Position numbers and translations under genes: made by a program
Shown here: one piece after another, positions 1 to 8,295 of the stretch
Layout: every line of letters begins with the position of its first letter
How positions within the stretch are numbered: position 1 is the first letter of the stretch
Notes under the pieces: generated by a model
Database searches by the model: none
Seen by the model: only the letters and a program-made list of their open reading frames with translations
Told to the model about the DNA's origin: nothing
Source: Bacteroidia bacterium
GTDB taxonomy: Bacteria > Bacteroidota > Bacteroidia > 2-12-FULL-35-15
Assembly (NCBI GenBank): GCA_016786925.1
Contig: JAEUTU010000052.1
Location: 26,878-90,877, forward strand
Length of the DNA stretch: 64,000 bases
Reading direction: 5' to 3'

Positions 1-1781
1 ATGGCATCAATAAAATTTGTGAACTCAACTGATTTCACATCGATCTGTTTTTTGTTATATTTAAAGAACATTGAATAACTCGACTTTGCCGGATCACACT
101 GTTTTGAAGCTGCATAACGGGCCAACGAATCTGCAATAGCAGCGCTGTCAGGAGGAGTTCCATAAGGCAATTCACGTTTGATCACCTGATAACGTTTCCC
201 TTTAGGTACTTCCAATGTTTCATTCAACAACTCTTTACCATTTACAACATAAACTGCTTTAATGGTTGTTCCAACAGGAAGATTCGTTCCAAACTTTCCG
301 GTTGCACCATTAATATTTAACGTTTGAATGGTATCATTTTTAGCTGTATTGATCAGATAGATATTACTACTTGAGATGTCTTCTTTCGTGTAATTAATAA
401 CCTTACCAACCAAGACTGTAATATCACGAGGTTCAAATTCAGGAAAAGTGATCATATAGATATCTTTTTCACCATATCCACCTTCCTTATCGGAAGAATA
501 GAAGCCACGCAATCCATCAGCAGTAGTAACAAAGAATACCTCATCATCAGGCGTATTTACCGGATAACCAAAATTAACCGGGGCTGTCCAATAGCCGTTT
601 TCTTCATCACCGATATAGGAAGTAAAAATATCAAAACCACCCATTGATTTATGGCCTTTTGATGCAAAGTAGATCTGCTTTCCATCCGGATGTATAAATA
701 CCCCATCTTCATCATAAGGAGTGTTTATGATCGGACCTAAATTTTCGGCTGGCCCCCACTCACCGTTTGGTAAGCGTTTACATTTATAAATATCTCTTCC
801 TCCATATCCTCCTGTTCTGTTACTCGTAAAGTAAAGAATACGATTATCAGAACTAAAACAAGCGTGTGTTTCCCAGGAAGCGGAATTGATCGGTGCTGAA
901 ATGTATTCGATCTCCTGCCATTCATTCCCTTTAAACTCACTTAAATAAACGTTTCCATTTCCTCCATCATCTTTATACACTAATAGTTTTAATCCATCAG
1001 CAGATAAATTGATAGTCGCTTCATGTCCTTGAGAATTGATCTTTGGCCCAATTGGCTTGGCCGGTTGCCACTTTTCATCAATCGCATTTGCAATAAATAT
1101 ATCTTCAAAATATTGCCCATTCGCTTCTATTCGCTCACTTGTTCCATCTTTTCTTCGTGTTGTAAAGATCAATGTTTCTTCATCTAATGAAACAACCGGT
1201 GAGTAATCTGCATACTTCGTATTAATATTTTCACCCAAATTTGTAACAACAACCTTAAGCGGCTTTAGAATCAATTCCTTCCCGTTGTTACATGTTTCAA
1301 TATCATGTGTTATTTCATCGATTTCAGCTTTTGTTTTTTCATTTACCTCTATTCCTGCTTTGTATTTTTCATACATGGAAATTGCTTTATCAAATTCATA
1401 ATTTAAATGATAGGCTTTTGCTAAATAATAATAGGTGGAATAAGGTGCACTCTTTTCTTTGATCTCACCCATTTCATAGCTGTTAGAGATCTTTTTAGCG
1501 GCCTCCTCCAAATAAGGTATCGCTTTGGTTTTATAGGTAGGTGCATATAAGTAACAGAAACCGATCTTGAATTTCGTATTGGCATTGGAACCATTATCAA
1601 TCGAATCCAACTGCTTATACAATTCCAATGCTGCAGTATAATTCTCATTCTCAAAATAAGTTTCCGCTTGCTCAAAGATCTTTTTATACTCTTTATCACC
1701 AATAGGCGATAAAGCGAATACAGAATAATTCACCAGCATAAAAGCCAGAAGCACTGTTGATACAAAGGTTATTTTTTTCAT
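1..1781 (-). CDS. PD40 / OmpA-family envelope protein, C-terminus cut by window edge
   Basis: The reading frame is open from the ATG at 1781 to the left edge (about 593 codons), so the 3' end is missing. The product starts with a signal peptide (MKKITFVSTVLLAFMLVNYS). TPR-like helices that resemble a repeated 'Y..AL..Y..L' pattern follow (about residues 28-140). Next come PD40/WD40-like propeller strands with recurrent phrases such as LYFTSNRTGG, IYFASKGHKS and GFYSSDKEGG. The last visible residues (FFKYNKKQIDVKSVEF) look like the start of an OmpA C-terminal peptidoglycan-binding domain. It is probably a periplasmic or outer-membrane-associated protein linked to the cell wall. It is a paralogue of the proteins at 12345-14366 and 44831-47644. 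The exact role is unknown; some PD40/OmpA proteins work with T9SS or gliding machinery, but nothing here proves that. Confidence 0.85.
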   Translation of the reverse strand, partial: MKKITFVSTVLLAFMLVNYSVFALSPIGDKEYKKIFEQAETYFENENYTAALELYKQLDSIDNGSNANTKFKIGFCYLYAPTYKTKAIPYLEEAAKKISNSYEMGEIKEKSAPYSTYYYLAKAYHLNYEFDKAISMYEKYKAGIEVNEKTKAEIDEITHDIETCNNGKELILKPLKVVVTNLGENINTKYADYSPVVSLDEETLIFTTRRKDGTSERIEANGQYFEDIFIANAIDEKWQPAKPIGPKINSQGHEATINLSADGLKLLVYKDDGGNGNVYLSEFKGNEWQEIEYISAPINSASWETHACFSSDNRILYFTSNRTGGYGGRDIYKCKRLPNGEWGPAENLGPIINTPYDEDGVFIHPDGKQIYFASKGHKSMGGFDIFTSYIGDEENGYWTAPVNFGYPVNTPDDEVFFVTTADGLRGFYSSDKEGGYGEKDIYMITFPEFEPRDITVLVGKVINYTKEDISSSNIYLINTAKNDTIQTLNINGATGKFGTNLPVGTTIKAVYVVNGKELLNETLEVPKGKRYQVIKRELPYGTPPDSAAIADSLARYAASKQCDPAKSSYSMFFKYNKKQIDVKSVEFTNFIDA

Positions 1782-1807
1782 GTAATCGGGTTTCTAGTTT
1801 TAAACGA

Positions 1808-1838
1808 AATGAGCAATATCCAAAAGGTATTGCTCATT
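1808..1838 (-). terminator. Hairpin downstream of the E2 gene
   Basis: A perfect 11-bp stem (AATGAGCAATA at 1808-1818 with TATTGCTCATT at 1828-1838) encloses a 9-base loop, 21 bases past the stop codon of the E2 gene at 1859. The minus-strand sequence beyond the hairpin has only a short T-run, so this is a weak intrinsic terminator or an mRNA 3'-end stabiliser. Confidence 0.5.
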
Positions 1839-1858
1839 ACTTAACTATATTAAAAATA

Positions 1859-3187
1859 TTATATTTCTCTGTTTACATCCCATTGTTCTAGATAATCTGC
1901 CACTCTTCTCACAAATTGTCCGCCTAATGATCCATCCACAACACGATGATCATAAGAGTGTGACAAGAACATAAAATGACGGATACCGATCAGATCACCT
2001 TGAGGTGTTTCAATCACAGCCGGTTTCTTTTTAATAGCACCTACAGCTAAAATAGCGACTTGTGGCTGGTTAATGATTGGTGTACCGAATACATTCCCAA
2101 ATGAACCAACATTTGTTAATGTATATGTTCCACCTGAAATTTCATCCGGTGATAATTTCCCTGCACGTGCACGGTTTGCTAAGTCATTTACTTGCTTAGT
2201 AAGACCTACTAAATTTAACTGATCCGCATTTTTGATAACAGGAACGATCAAATTACCTGTTGGCAAAGCTGCTGCCATACCAATATTGATATTTTTACGC
2301 TTGATGATCTTGTTACCATCAACAGAAATATTGATCATCGGAAAATCTTTGATCGCTTTTGTTAAAGCTTCAATGAAAATTGGTGTGAATGTTAACTTCT
2401 CTCCTTCACGTTTTTCAAAGTTCTTCTTCACTTTTTCTCTCCAGTTAACGATATTCGTTACATCAGCTTCTACAAATGAAGTAACGTGTGGAGAAGTATG
2501 TTTACTCATTACCATGTGATCGGCAATGATCTTACGCATACGATCCATTTCAATAATTTCATCCCCTGCATTCACCGAAACAGCCGGTTTGTTTTGAGCA
2601 GGAGCAGAAGTATTTACTGCAGGAGCAGCGACTTCTTTTACTACTTGTGGCTGAGGTGTAGTTTGCACCTGAGCTGTTTGTTTTCCTTTATTAGGAATAT
2701 AAGCCAATACATCGTTCTTAGTAACTCTTCCGCCTGCACCTGTACCTGCAATGCTATCCAGTTCGGCCATAGAGATACCTTCTTTTTGAGCAATAGTACG
2801 AACCAATGGAGAATAGAATTTGCCGGATGCCGAATTCTTTTCAACAGCAACGACTTCTGCAACAGGAGCAACTGCCACTTCTTTCTGAACAGTTGTTTGT
2901 GCCGCAACAGGAGCTTCCACTTTTGGAGCTTCTACAACCGCATTCGCATCTGTACTGATGATCGCAATTGCTTTCCCAACCTGAACAACATCTCCTTCAT
3001 TAAACAAACGTTTTATTAATGTACCTTCTGAAGTAGAAGGAATTTCTGAATCTACTTTATCGGTAGCAATTTCTAATACGGTTTCATCAGCAGCAATTTT
3101 ATCGCCTTCTTTTTTTAACCATTTAATGATCGTTGCTTCTGCAACACTTTCGCCCATTTTAGGCATGATCAACTCTACTTGTGCCAT
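1859..3187 (-). CDS. Dihydrolipoamide acyltransferase (E2) of a 2-oxoacid dehydrogenase complex
   Basis: This 442-residue protein is the core acyltransferase that moves the acyl group from lipoyl-lysine to CoA. The N-terminal lipoyl domain (about 1-78) shows the modified lysine in ATDKVDSEIPS (K44). An Ala/Val/Pro-rich linker leads to an E3/E1-binding domain (about 125-163, SPLVRTIAQKEGIS...GTGAGGRVTKNDV). A second flexible linker follows. The catalytic domain ends in DHRVVDG (His414, Asp418). Length and architecture are normal. The DKVDSEIP lipoyl motif and HRVVDG fit the branched-chain or broad-specificity E2 subfamily common in Bacteroidota better than SucB, but sequence alone does not settle the substrate. 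E1 and E3 genes are not adjacent. A good promoter lies just upstream (3229-3258). Confidence 0.95.
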   Translation of the reverse strand: MAQVELIMPKMGESVAEATIIKWLKKEGDKIAADETVLEIATDKVDSEIPSTSEGTLIKRLFNEGDVVQVGKAIAIISTDANAVVEAPKVEAPVAAQTTVQKEVAVAPVAEVVAVEKNSASGKFYSPLVRTIAQKEGISMAELDSIAGTGAGGRVTKNDVLAYIPNKGKQTAQVQTTPQPQVVKEVAAPAVNTSAPAQNKPAVSVNAGDEIIEMDRMRKIIADHMVMSKHTSPHVTSFVEADVTNIVNWREKVKKNFEKREGEKLTFTPIFIEALTKAIKDFPMINISVDGNKIIKRKNINIGMAAALPTGNLIVPVIKNADQLNLVGLTKQVNDLANRARAGKLSPDEISGGTYTLTNVGSFGNVFGTPIINQPQVAILAVGAIKKKPAVIETPQGDLIGIRHFMFLSHSYDHRVVDGSLGGQFVRRVADYLEQWDVNREI

Positions 3188-3228
3188 TGTGTTATTCTAA
3201 ATAAATTAATAGTAGTTTAAAGAGGTTA

Positions 3229-3258
3229 CAAAAATAACCTTTTATTTTAGTTGTACAA
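3229..3258 (-). promoter_or_regulatory. Bacteroidota-type promoter of the E2 gene
   Basis: The minus strand reads TATTTTTG (3236-3229), an exact TAnnTTTG -7 element. A TTG lies 19 bases upstream (3258-3256), the spacing expected for the -33 element. Initiation would fall around 3221, giving a leader of about 35 bases before the ATG at 3187. Confidence 0.55.
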
Positions 3259-3365
3259 GCACTTATAAATGCTTTTTAGAGGGTAAACAAAATCGGCAAA
3301 CACCTGATTTGCAAACAATTACAAATCAAGCAGAAAATGAAAGAAAAAATTCAATGAAAAATTCT

Positions 3366-4451
3366 TTAATAGATCTCGCTCATGTGCGCCACACCATTCT
3401 TTTTTAATAATAGCCAATGTGAGTGAAGCGCATTGCGGAGTGATGGACGGTGTTTGTACTCAACATTAAATTCCTGGGCTGTTTGTTCCAATATTTTTTG
3501 GATCTCCGGAAAATGGACGTGTGCTACTGCAGGAAATAAATGATGTACCACATGGTAATTGATCCCTCCGAAAAAGAAAGCAACTGCTTTTTTATTCGTA
3601 CCAAAATCCATGGTCACACTCATTTGGTGCATAGCCCAATCGGTAGTCATTTCTCCTTTATCATTTGGTTCAGGAAAAATAGACTCTTCATAAAGATGGG
3701 CAGGAAACAATGCTACTGCTGCCGAAAGACTGGCCATTATATGCATGAATACAAATCCTAATAATACAACAGGCCAATAACAACCTGACAGTGTTAAAGG
3801 GAGAACAAGTGCATAGGTATAATACAATAGTTTAGAAAGAATAAACGAAAAAACAGCCAAAGGAGAATGTTTTACCACTTTTGTTCCTATTCTGTATGAA
3901 AAAAAATCTTCCCAGTCGCGCTTAAAAATAGCATTCAATGTATAAAAGCAATATAAGAATGGCACGTAGATATGCTGGTTTCTAAAAAAAGACTTAGGCT
4001 CTTTCATAGGCATAAAAGTGAGCAAACCTGTTTGTTGAATATCTACGTCATGCTCAGGGATCATCGGGTGTGGATGGTGTGAATATACATGTCGCATGCG
4101 CCATAAATAACCGGAAGAACCGATCATATCAAATGTGTAAGCAAATAAATTATTGACCCATTTTTTATCCGAAAAAGAGCTGTGTACACCTTCGTGACCT
4201 AGGTTCAATACAATGCAAATTTGAATAAAACCTAATAGAGCAAAACAGATCAACAACAAAGCATTATTGCCATCAGCAAAAATCACTCCTGCATACAACG
4301 CAAAAAACACTAATAAAAAGAAGATCGCTTTAAACACTCCAAAAGCATTTGTTTTGGGTGAAAGATGATTATTCTTAAAAAAATCGTTGACACGTTGGTT
4401 CAGTGTATAAAAAAAATCGGCTGAGGTGGTTTCTTTGTATTTAATATCCAT
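3366..4451 (-). CDS. Membrane fatty-acid (acyl-CoA/acyl-lipid) desaturase
   Basis: This 361-residue integral membrane di-iron desaturase has the three histidine boxes of the DesA/delta-6-like family: LGHEGVHSSF (first box, HxxxH), HVYSHHPHP (second box, HxxHH) and NYHVVHHLFP (third box, HxxHH). Hydrophobic segments flank them as in other family members. It would insert a double bond into membrane acyl chains using O2 and electrons from a separate donor; no cytochrome b5 domain is fused. It stands alone with its own upstream region, which contains a nested palindrome (4458-4487). Regiospecificity cannot be read from sequence. Confidence 0.92.
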   Translation of the reverse strand: MDIKYKETTSADFFYTLNQRVNDFFKNNHLSPKTNAFGVFKAIFFLLVFFALYAGVIFADGNNALLLICFALLGFIQICIVLNLGHEGVHSSFSDKKWVNNLFAYTFDMIGSSGYLWRMRHVYSHHPHPMIPEHDVDIQQTGLLTFMPMKEPKSFFRNQHIYVPFLYCFYTLNAIFKRDWEDFFSYRIGTKVVKHSPLAVFSFILSKLLYYTYALVLPLTLSGCYWPVVLLGFVFMHIMASLSAAVALFPAHLYEESIFPEPNDKGEMTTDWAMHQMSVTMDFGTNKKAVAFFFGGINYHVVHHLFPAVAHVHFPEIQKILEQTAQEFNVEYKHRPSLRNALHSHWLLLKKNGVAHMSEIY

Positions 4452-4457
4452 AATAAA

Positions 4458-4487
4458 TGCTTAATAATTTGTGATCACCATTAAGCA
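4458..4487. promoter_or_regulatory. Nested palindrome in the desaturase leader
   Basis: TGCTTAAT (4458-4465) and ATTAAGCA (4480-4487) form a perfect 8-bp inverted repeat. The spacer contains a second palindrome, GTGATCAC (4471-4478). It begins 6 bases upstream of the desaturase ATG. It could be an operator or a 5'-UTR hairpin; no protein is known to bind it. Confidence 0.4.
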
Positions 4488-4618
4488 AACAGGAGCAGCC
4501 AAATAGTATTACGGATGTAAATATAGAAAAAGAGATGATAATAAAAAGCAATATTTTTAAAAACTAAAGTGAACTTTAATTAAAAGAGACATTGCTTTTT
4601 CACTCCGCATTCGAACAT

Positions 4619-7429
4619 TTATTTTACCTTCTCAATGGTTGCAACAATTGCAGAAAGGCTTTCTCCTACAATTGGTGCAGGAGCAGACACTGTAAATGGA
4701 GCCCCAGCTCTACCCATTTGTAACTGATATGTTGCAGATATATTGGTTATCTCCACAAGGAATACCATGGTCATGGGAAGTCCCAATCCTGGCCCATCAC
4801 CAAATGCTGCACTTTTTCCTTTTGTTGCGCCATCACCATACAAACGATATCCACTCCATACATCAGCATTTGCAGAACGATGCATGATTGTTATACGGTA
4901 GATACCAGGTTGACTAAATGTGATATCGGCACTGGAAACACTTAATCCATTACTAATTGAAGCACCACTCCAATTTACTGCAGTCCAACTGTTTGATGCA
5001 AATGTTTGTGCACCCGCTTCTAATTGAGCATAACTGATTCCACTAATAATATTTGCATCAGGAAGTTTTACCCCACCACTTGTGGACTCGATTGTACCTA
5101 CAACTGATAATTTTTCAGTAGGGGTTGTAGTACCTATACCAACATTGCCTGCGCCATTAATAATAAATTCCTCAGCATGTCCATGCACCCCAATAGCTGT
5201 ATAATTTGAAGACAATTTATATTTAAGATACCCTCCGTTGTCTGTTAACACTTGACCCAGAGTTATATATTTCTCATCAAATGTGTTTTGAAATGTTGCA
5301 ATTCTACCATCTCCATTAAAACCTTGAACATAAAGTGGAACTGTAGTGTTTGGTGTTATTGTTCCCAAAGAAACTGTTTTGGTTGAAAAATCACCATAGA
5401 TCAATGGAGGATTTGTATTACTATTTGCAATGTATAATTTATTTGAGCCCGATTCGTTATAACCGGCTTGATAACCAAGAAAAACATTATTCGATCCGGT
5501 TGAATTTAAAAAGCTTGCTTCAAAACCAATAACTGTATTATTGCTTCCGGAACTATTATTCATTAATGCAGCTTTACCTAAAGCTGTATTGTGAAGACCT
5601 CCGGCATTGTAGTGCATTGCCCATGCACCTGCAGCTGTATTATCATACCCCGTTGTGTTATAGTAAAGAGCATCATAACCCACCGCCACGTTAGAATATC
5701 CTGTTGTATTCTCTACCATAGTTGCATACCCCAAAGCTGTATTCAAATTTCCACTTATATTCTTCGTCAAAGCACCTTCCCCCACTGCCGTATTTTGAAC
5801 ACCGGTTGTATTTGCTTTCATTGCCTCTTTTCCCATAACGGTATTACTACTACCTGATGTATTAGATTGCAAAGCCCAATAACCAACTGCTGTATTATTA
5901 TTCCCTGTGTTTGCCGAAGTTGTGGTAGAACCTCTTAAGGCTTCATAACCGACAGCTACATTGTAATTTGTATAACCGGTTGCGGTACTATTAGCATATC
6001 GCAAAGCTCCTGTTCCAATCGCTGTAGCTCTATTACCTGCCACATTTGAATACAGTGCATTTACACCCATTGCTACATTCTCCGAACCGGATGTAGTATT
6101 ATAATTTGCCTGATAACCTAAACTTGAATTATTAGAACCACTTGTGTTTTTATTTGACGAAAGACCACCAATCGCTGTATTATACATACCGGTTGTATTC
6201 AGTCCCAGTGCAGTATAGCCTATAGCCGAGTTCATATCACCTGTTGTGCTTACAGCCATTGCTCCATGTCCGATCGCTACATTGGCTCCACCTGAAGTAT
6301 TCGCTTGCATAGCAACATGACCGATCGCAATATTTGCATTCCCTGTTCCTGAATTACTATTCTCATAAGCATAAGAACCAATAGCGATATTCCACTTTCC
6401 AACAGCACTCGCATTACCGGCTCTATAACCTAAATACACATTGTCCAACAAATGATCGATCTTTCCTGCTTTTTGATTATTGACTTTAACATTAAAAGGC
6501 ACATTATCTGTTGTTCCAATAAAATTTGTTCCATCTACAGTTCCTGCATTTCCGGTTCTTGACCAAGCTGTCAGAGCACCATCTGCACCTGTTGCTCCTG
6601 TACTACCGGTTACACCAACTAAACCTTGTGCACCAATTGCTCCCGTTGCGCCTGTACTACCTGTTACACCCATTAAGCCTTGTGCGCCTGTAGCACCTGT
6701 TGCACCTGTTGCGCCTGTACTACCTGTTAAACCAGCTAACCCTTGTGATCCTGTTGAACCAGTTGCGCCTGTACTACCTGTTACACCTACTAAGCCTTGT
6801 GCTCCTGTGGCACCAGTTACTCCTGTACTACCTGTTGCACCTACTAAACCCTGGGCTCCTGTAGCACCAGTTGATCCAGTACTACCCGTTACACCATCAA
6901 CACCGTTATTTCCTGTTGGACCAACCAATCCCTGCGAACCAGTTGCACCTGTAGCGCCATCGACTCCATTCAGTCCATCATTTCCGGTGGCGCCTGTTGC
7001 TCCTGTCGTACCTGTTGCACCTGCCGGTCCCGGGATAGAACTACCTGATGTTTCCGCATACAAAGCATACGGAACACTCAACAACTGAGTAGCACCACTG
7101 ATCGTATAATTTGCTCCTCCTGTTGGATCAATATAAGTTGCTATAAAATAAGGTCCGGTCGACCAATCAATTCCTGACAAAGGATTTATTGTTCCGATCT
7201 CGATCGACATTAAACCATTTGCATTGGTACTTGCGGTTTGTGTTTCCGTATAGATCATAGTACCTGTTGGACCACCTAAAAGAATATCAACACGGATACC
7301 GATATTAGTATTACTTACTAGCACACCAGCGGCATCACGAACAACAGCCTGATAGGTCATCTTTTGTGGAGCTTGCGCAAATACATTTACACAAACGATC
7401 AGAAATAAAAATGTAATAAGTTTTTTCAT
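4619..7429 (-). CDS. Secreted collagen-like / head-repeat / C1q-like surface protein
   Basis: This 936-residue protein has four visible parts. (1) A signal peptide (cleavage near VNVFA|Q) and an N-terminal domain of about 115 residues of a type frequent in Bacteroidota ([13 protein letters not shown]...). (2) An uninterrupted collagen-like run of 51 G-x-y triplets (about residues 134-286), rich in GAT, GST and GLV. (3) Eighteen N-T-A-[IVL]-G-type repeats of about 17-24 residues (about 347-665), like the left-handed beta-roll head of trimeric adhesins, closing with a YIANSNT... segment. (4) A C-terminal domain of about 130 residues ([13 protein letters not shown] ... SAIVATIEK) that resembles C1q/TNF jelly-rolls. 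The collagen part and head repeats suggest a trimeric fibrous surface adhesin. There is no YadA-type membrane anchor and no clear T9SS tail, so attachment is unknown. The stop codon of the upstream T9SS gene is 3 bp from the start codon. Confidence 0.85.
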   Translation of the reverse strand: MKKLITFLFLIVCVNVFAQAPQKMTYQAVVRDAAGVLVSNTNIGIRVDILLGGPTGTMIYTETQTASTNANGLMSIEIGTINPLSGIDWSTGPYFIATYIDPTGGANYTISGATQLLSVPYALYAETSGSSIPGPAGATGTTGATGATGNDGLNGVDGATGATGSQGLVGPTGNNGVDGVTGSTGSTGATGAQGLVGATGSTGVTGATGAQGLVGVTGSTGATGSTGSQGLAGLTGSTGATGATGATGAQGLMGVTGSTGATGAIGAQGLVGVTGSTGATGADGALTAWSRTGNAGTVDGTNFIGTTDNVPFNVKVNNQKAGKIDHLLDNVYLGYRAGNASAVGKWNIAIGSYAYENSNSGTGNANIAIGHVAMQANTSGGANVAIGHGAMAVSTTGDMNSAIGYTALGLNTTGMYNTAIGGLSSNKNTSGSNNSSLGYQANYNTTSGSENVAMGVNALYSNVAGNRATAIGTGALRYANSTATGYTNYNVAVGYEALRGSTTTSANTGNNNTAVGYWALQSNTSGSSNTVMGKEAMKANTTGVQNTAVGEGALTKNISGNLNTALGYATMVENTTGYSNVAVGYDALYYNTTGYDNTAAGAWAMHYNAGGLHNTALGKAALMNNSSGSNNTVIGFEASFLNSTGSNNVFLGYQAGYNESGSNKLYIANSNTNPPLIYGDFSTKTVSLGTITPNTTVPLYVQGFNGDGRIATFQNTFDEKYITLGQVLTDNGGYLKYKLSSNYTAIGVHGHAEEFIINGAGNVGIGTTTPTEKLSVVGTIESTSGGVKLPDANIISGISYAQLEAGAQTFASNSWTAVNWSGASISNGLSVSSADITFSQPGIYRITIMHRSANADVWSGYRLYGDGATKGKSAAFGDGPGLGLPMTMVFLVEITNISATYQLQMGRAGAPFTVSAPAPIVGESLSAIVATIEKVK
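5435..6391 (-). repeat. DNA coding 18 head-type NTAxG repeats
   Basis: This is the part of the surface-protein gene that encodes imperfect repeats with the cores NIAIG, NVAIG, NTAIG, NTAVG, NTALG and similar. The repeats are diverged at DNA level, so they are old duplications rather than a recent slippage array. Confidence 0.75.
6572..7030 (-). repeat. DNA coding the collagen-like G-x-y array
   Basis: The 459 bp encode 51 consecutive G-x-y triplets. Sub-blocks coding [10 protein letters not shown] and [10 protein letters not shown] recur with near-identical DNA, so the array is prone to length change by recombination. On the opposite strand it creates a long proline-rich open frame that is not a gene. 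Confidence 0.8.
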
Positions 7430-7432
7430 GGT

Positions 7433-7909
7433 TTAGTTTTTAATGATCTTGAATACTTTCACTTCTTTATTATTGAAAACAACTTTTATAAAATAAATCC
7501 CTTGTGGTAATTCATTAAATTGGATCTCGGTGCGTGAAGCAGATATTTTTTTTTCGCTGATTAATTTACCGGTAACATCTGTTAACATATAAAACACTTT
7601 CGTAAGATCAGTTTGATCAATAATTAACACCAGCTGATCAACAACCGGATTGGGATAAGCATTTATTGATAATTGTATAGTCGTATTTACAATGCCTGTA
7701 ACAACCATAATTTCATAGGGTTGCTGAACCCCTTCTGTAATCGTTCCTGACGCAGATGTTTTTGTTTGATGATCAATCTGACCTATAGAAAAACTAACAC
7801 TTCCACCGGAACCACTTATATCGGCACCACCGGCAACCGTATTCTGTTGAGAAAATAAACTATGTGATAAAAAGAAAAGTATGATCAGAGAAAAAAAACG
7901 GATAGCCAT
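7433..7909 (-). CDS. Small secreted protein with T9SS type A sorting domain
   Basis: The 158-residue product has a signal peptide (cleavage near HSLFS|QQ). A short domain follows, with the Bacteroidota motif GGSVSFSIGQ ... ITEGVQQPYEI. A C-terminal T9SS sorting domain (about 80-158) carries AYPNPV near its start and LPQGIYFIKVVFNNKEVKVFK at the end. It would cross the outer membrane through the T9SS and be attached at the surface or released. It lies 3 bp upstream of the collagen-like gene in the same direction, so the two are probably cotranscribed and may function together on the surface. Confidence 0.88.
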   Translation of the reverse strand: MAIRFFSLIILFFLSHSLFSQQNTVAGGADISGSGGSVSFSIGQIDHQTKTSASGTITEGVQQPYEIMVVTGIVNTTIQLSINAYPNPVVDQLVLIIDQTDLTKVFYMLTDVTGKLISEKKISASRTEIQFNELPQGIYFIKVVFNNKEVKVFKIIKN

Positions 7910-8295
7910 TTTGTTTATATTTTCAACAAAAGTGCATCAAAAAAAAAGCATGCACACTGACTCACATCAGAAAAAAACATGATTATTATCAGGAATAAAT
8001 CAGAGAATATGTCCCAAATAAATTTTTTAAAAACACATGATAAATTCGATTCTAAAATTCGTTTTAGTAATTAAACTAAAAAAAAACAATACAGAAGTCA
8101 CAAATTGGACTCCATTTAGTTTCACTTGATTGTCGCCCTATTAAATGGGCTATCAGGGATTTCACCCTCTCGAATAGAGCCTCCGAAGTCCTTCCATTAA
8201 ACAGGATTCAAATTCATTAGTTATAAATAATTTCATCTAAACCTTTTACGGATAATTGATTATAGACAATGTTGATTATACTTTTGGGACAATGA
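7910..8295. other. 386-bp intergenic region with an unexplained GC-richer block
   Basis: No convincing reading frame is present. Most of the region is very AT-rich, but about 8105-8215 is GC-richer. This block contains short inverted repeats on the minus strand (GCCC...GGGC around a TTTAAT core; GGG...CCC). I do not recognise a known RNA or mobile element. It could be a small RNA, a leader for the gene at 7433-7909, or a remnant. Confidence 0.3.

Noticed and set aside
2486..3019. 177-codon plus-strand open frame opposite the E2 gene
   Set aside because: It is cysteine- and serine-rich shadow of a strongly supported E2 gene with no family resemblance.
6480..7088. Long proline/valine-rich open frame on the plus strand (202 codons)
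   Set aside because: It is the antisense of the collagen G-x-y array; the composition comes from the repeated GGN/CCN codons and it has no start context or conserved feature.
7910..8295. rRNA or tRNA fragment in the GC-richer block
   Set aside because: I compared it from memory with 16S, 23S and tRNA signatures and found no convincing match; no cloverleaf can be drawn.
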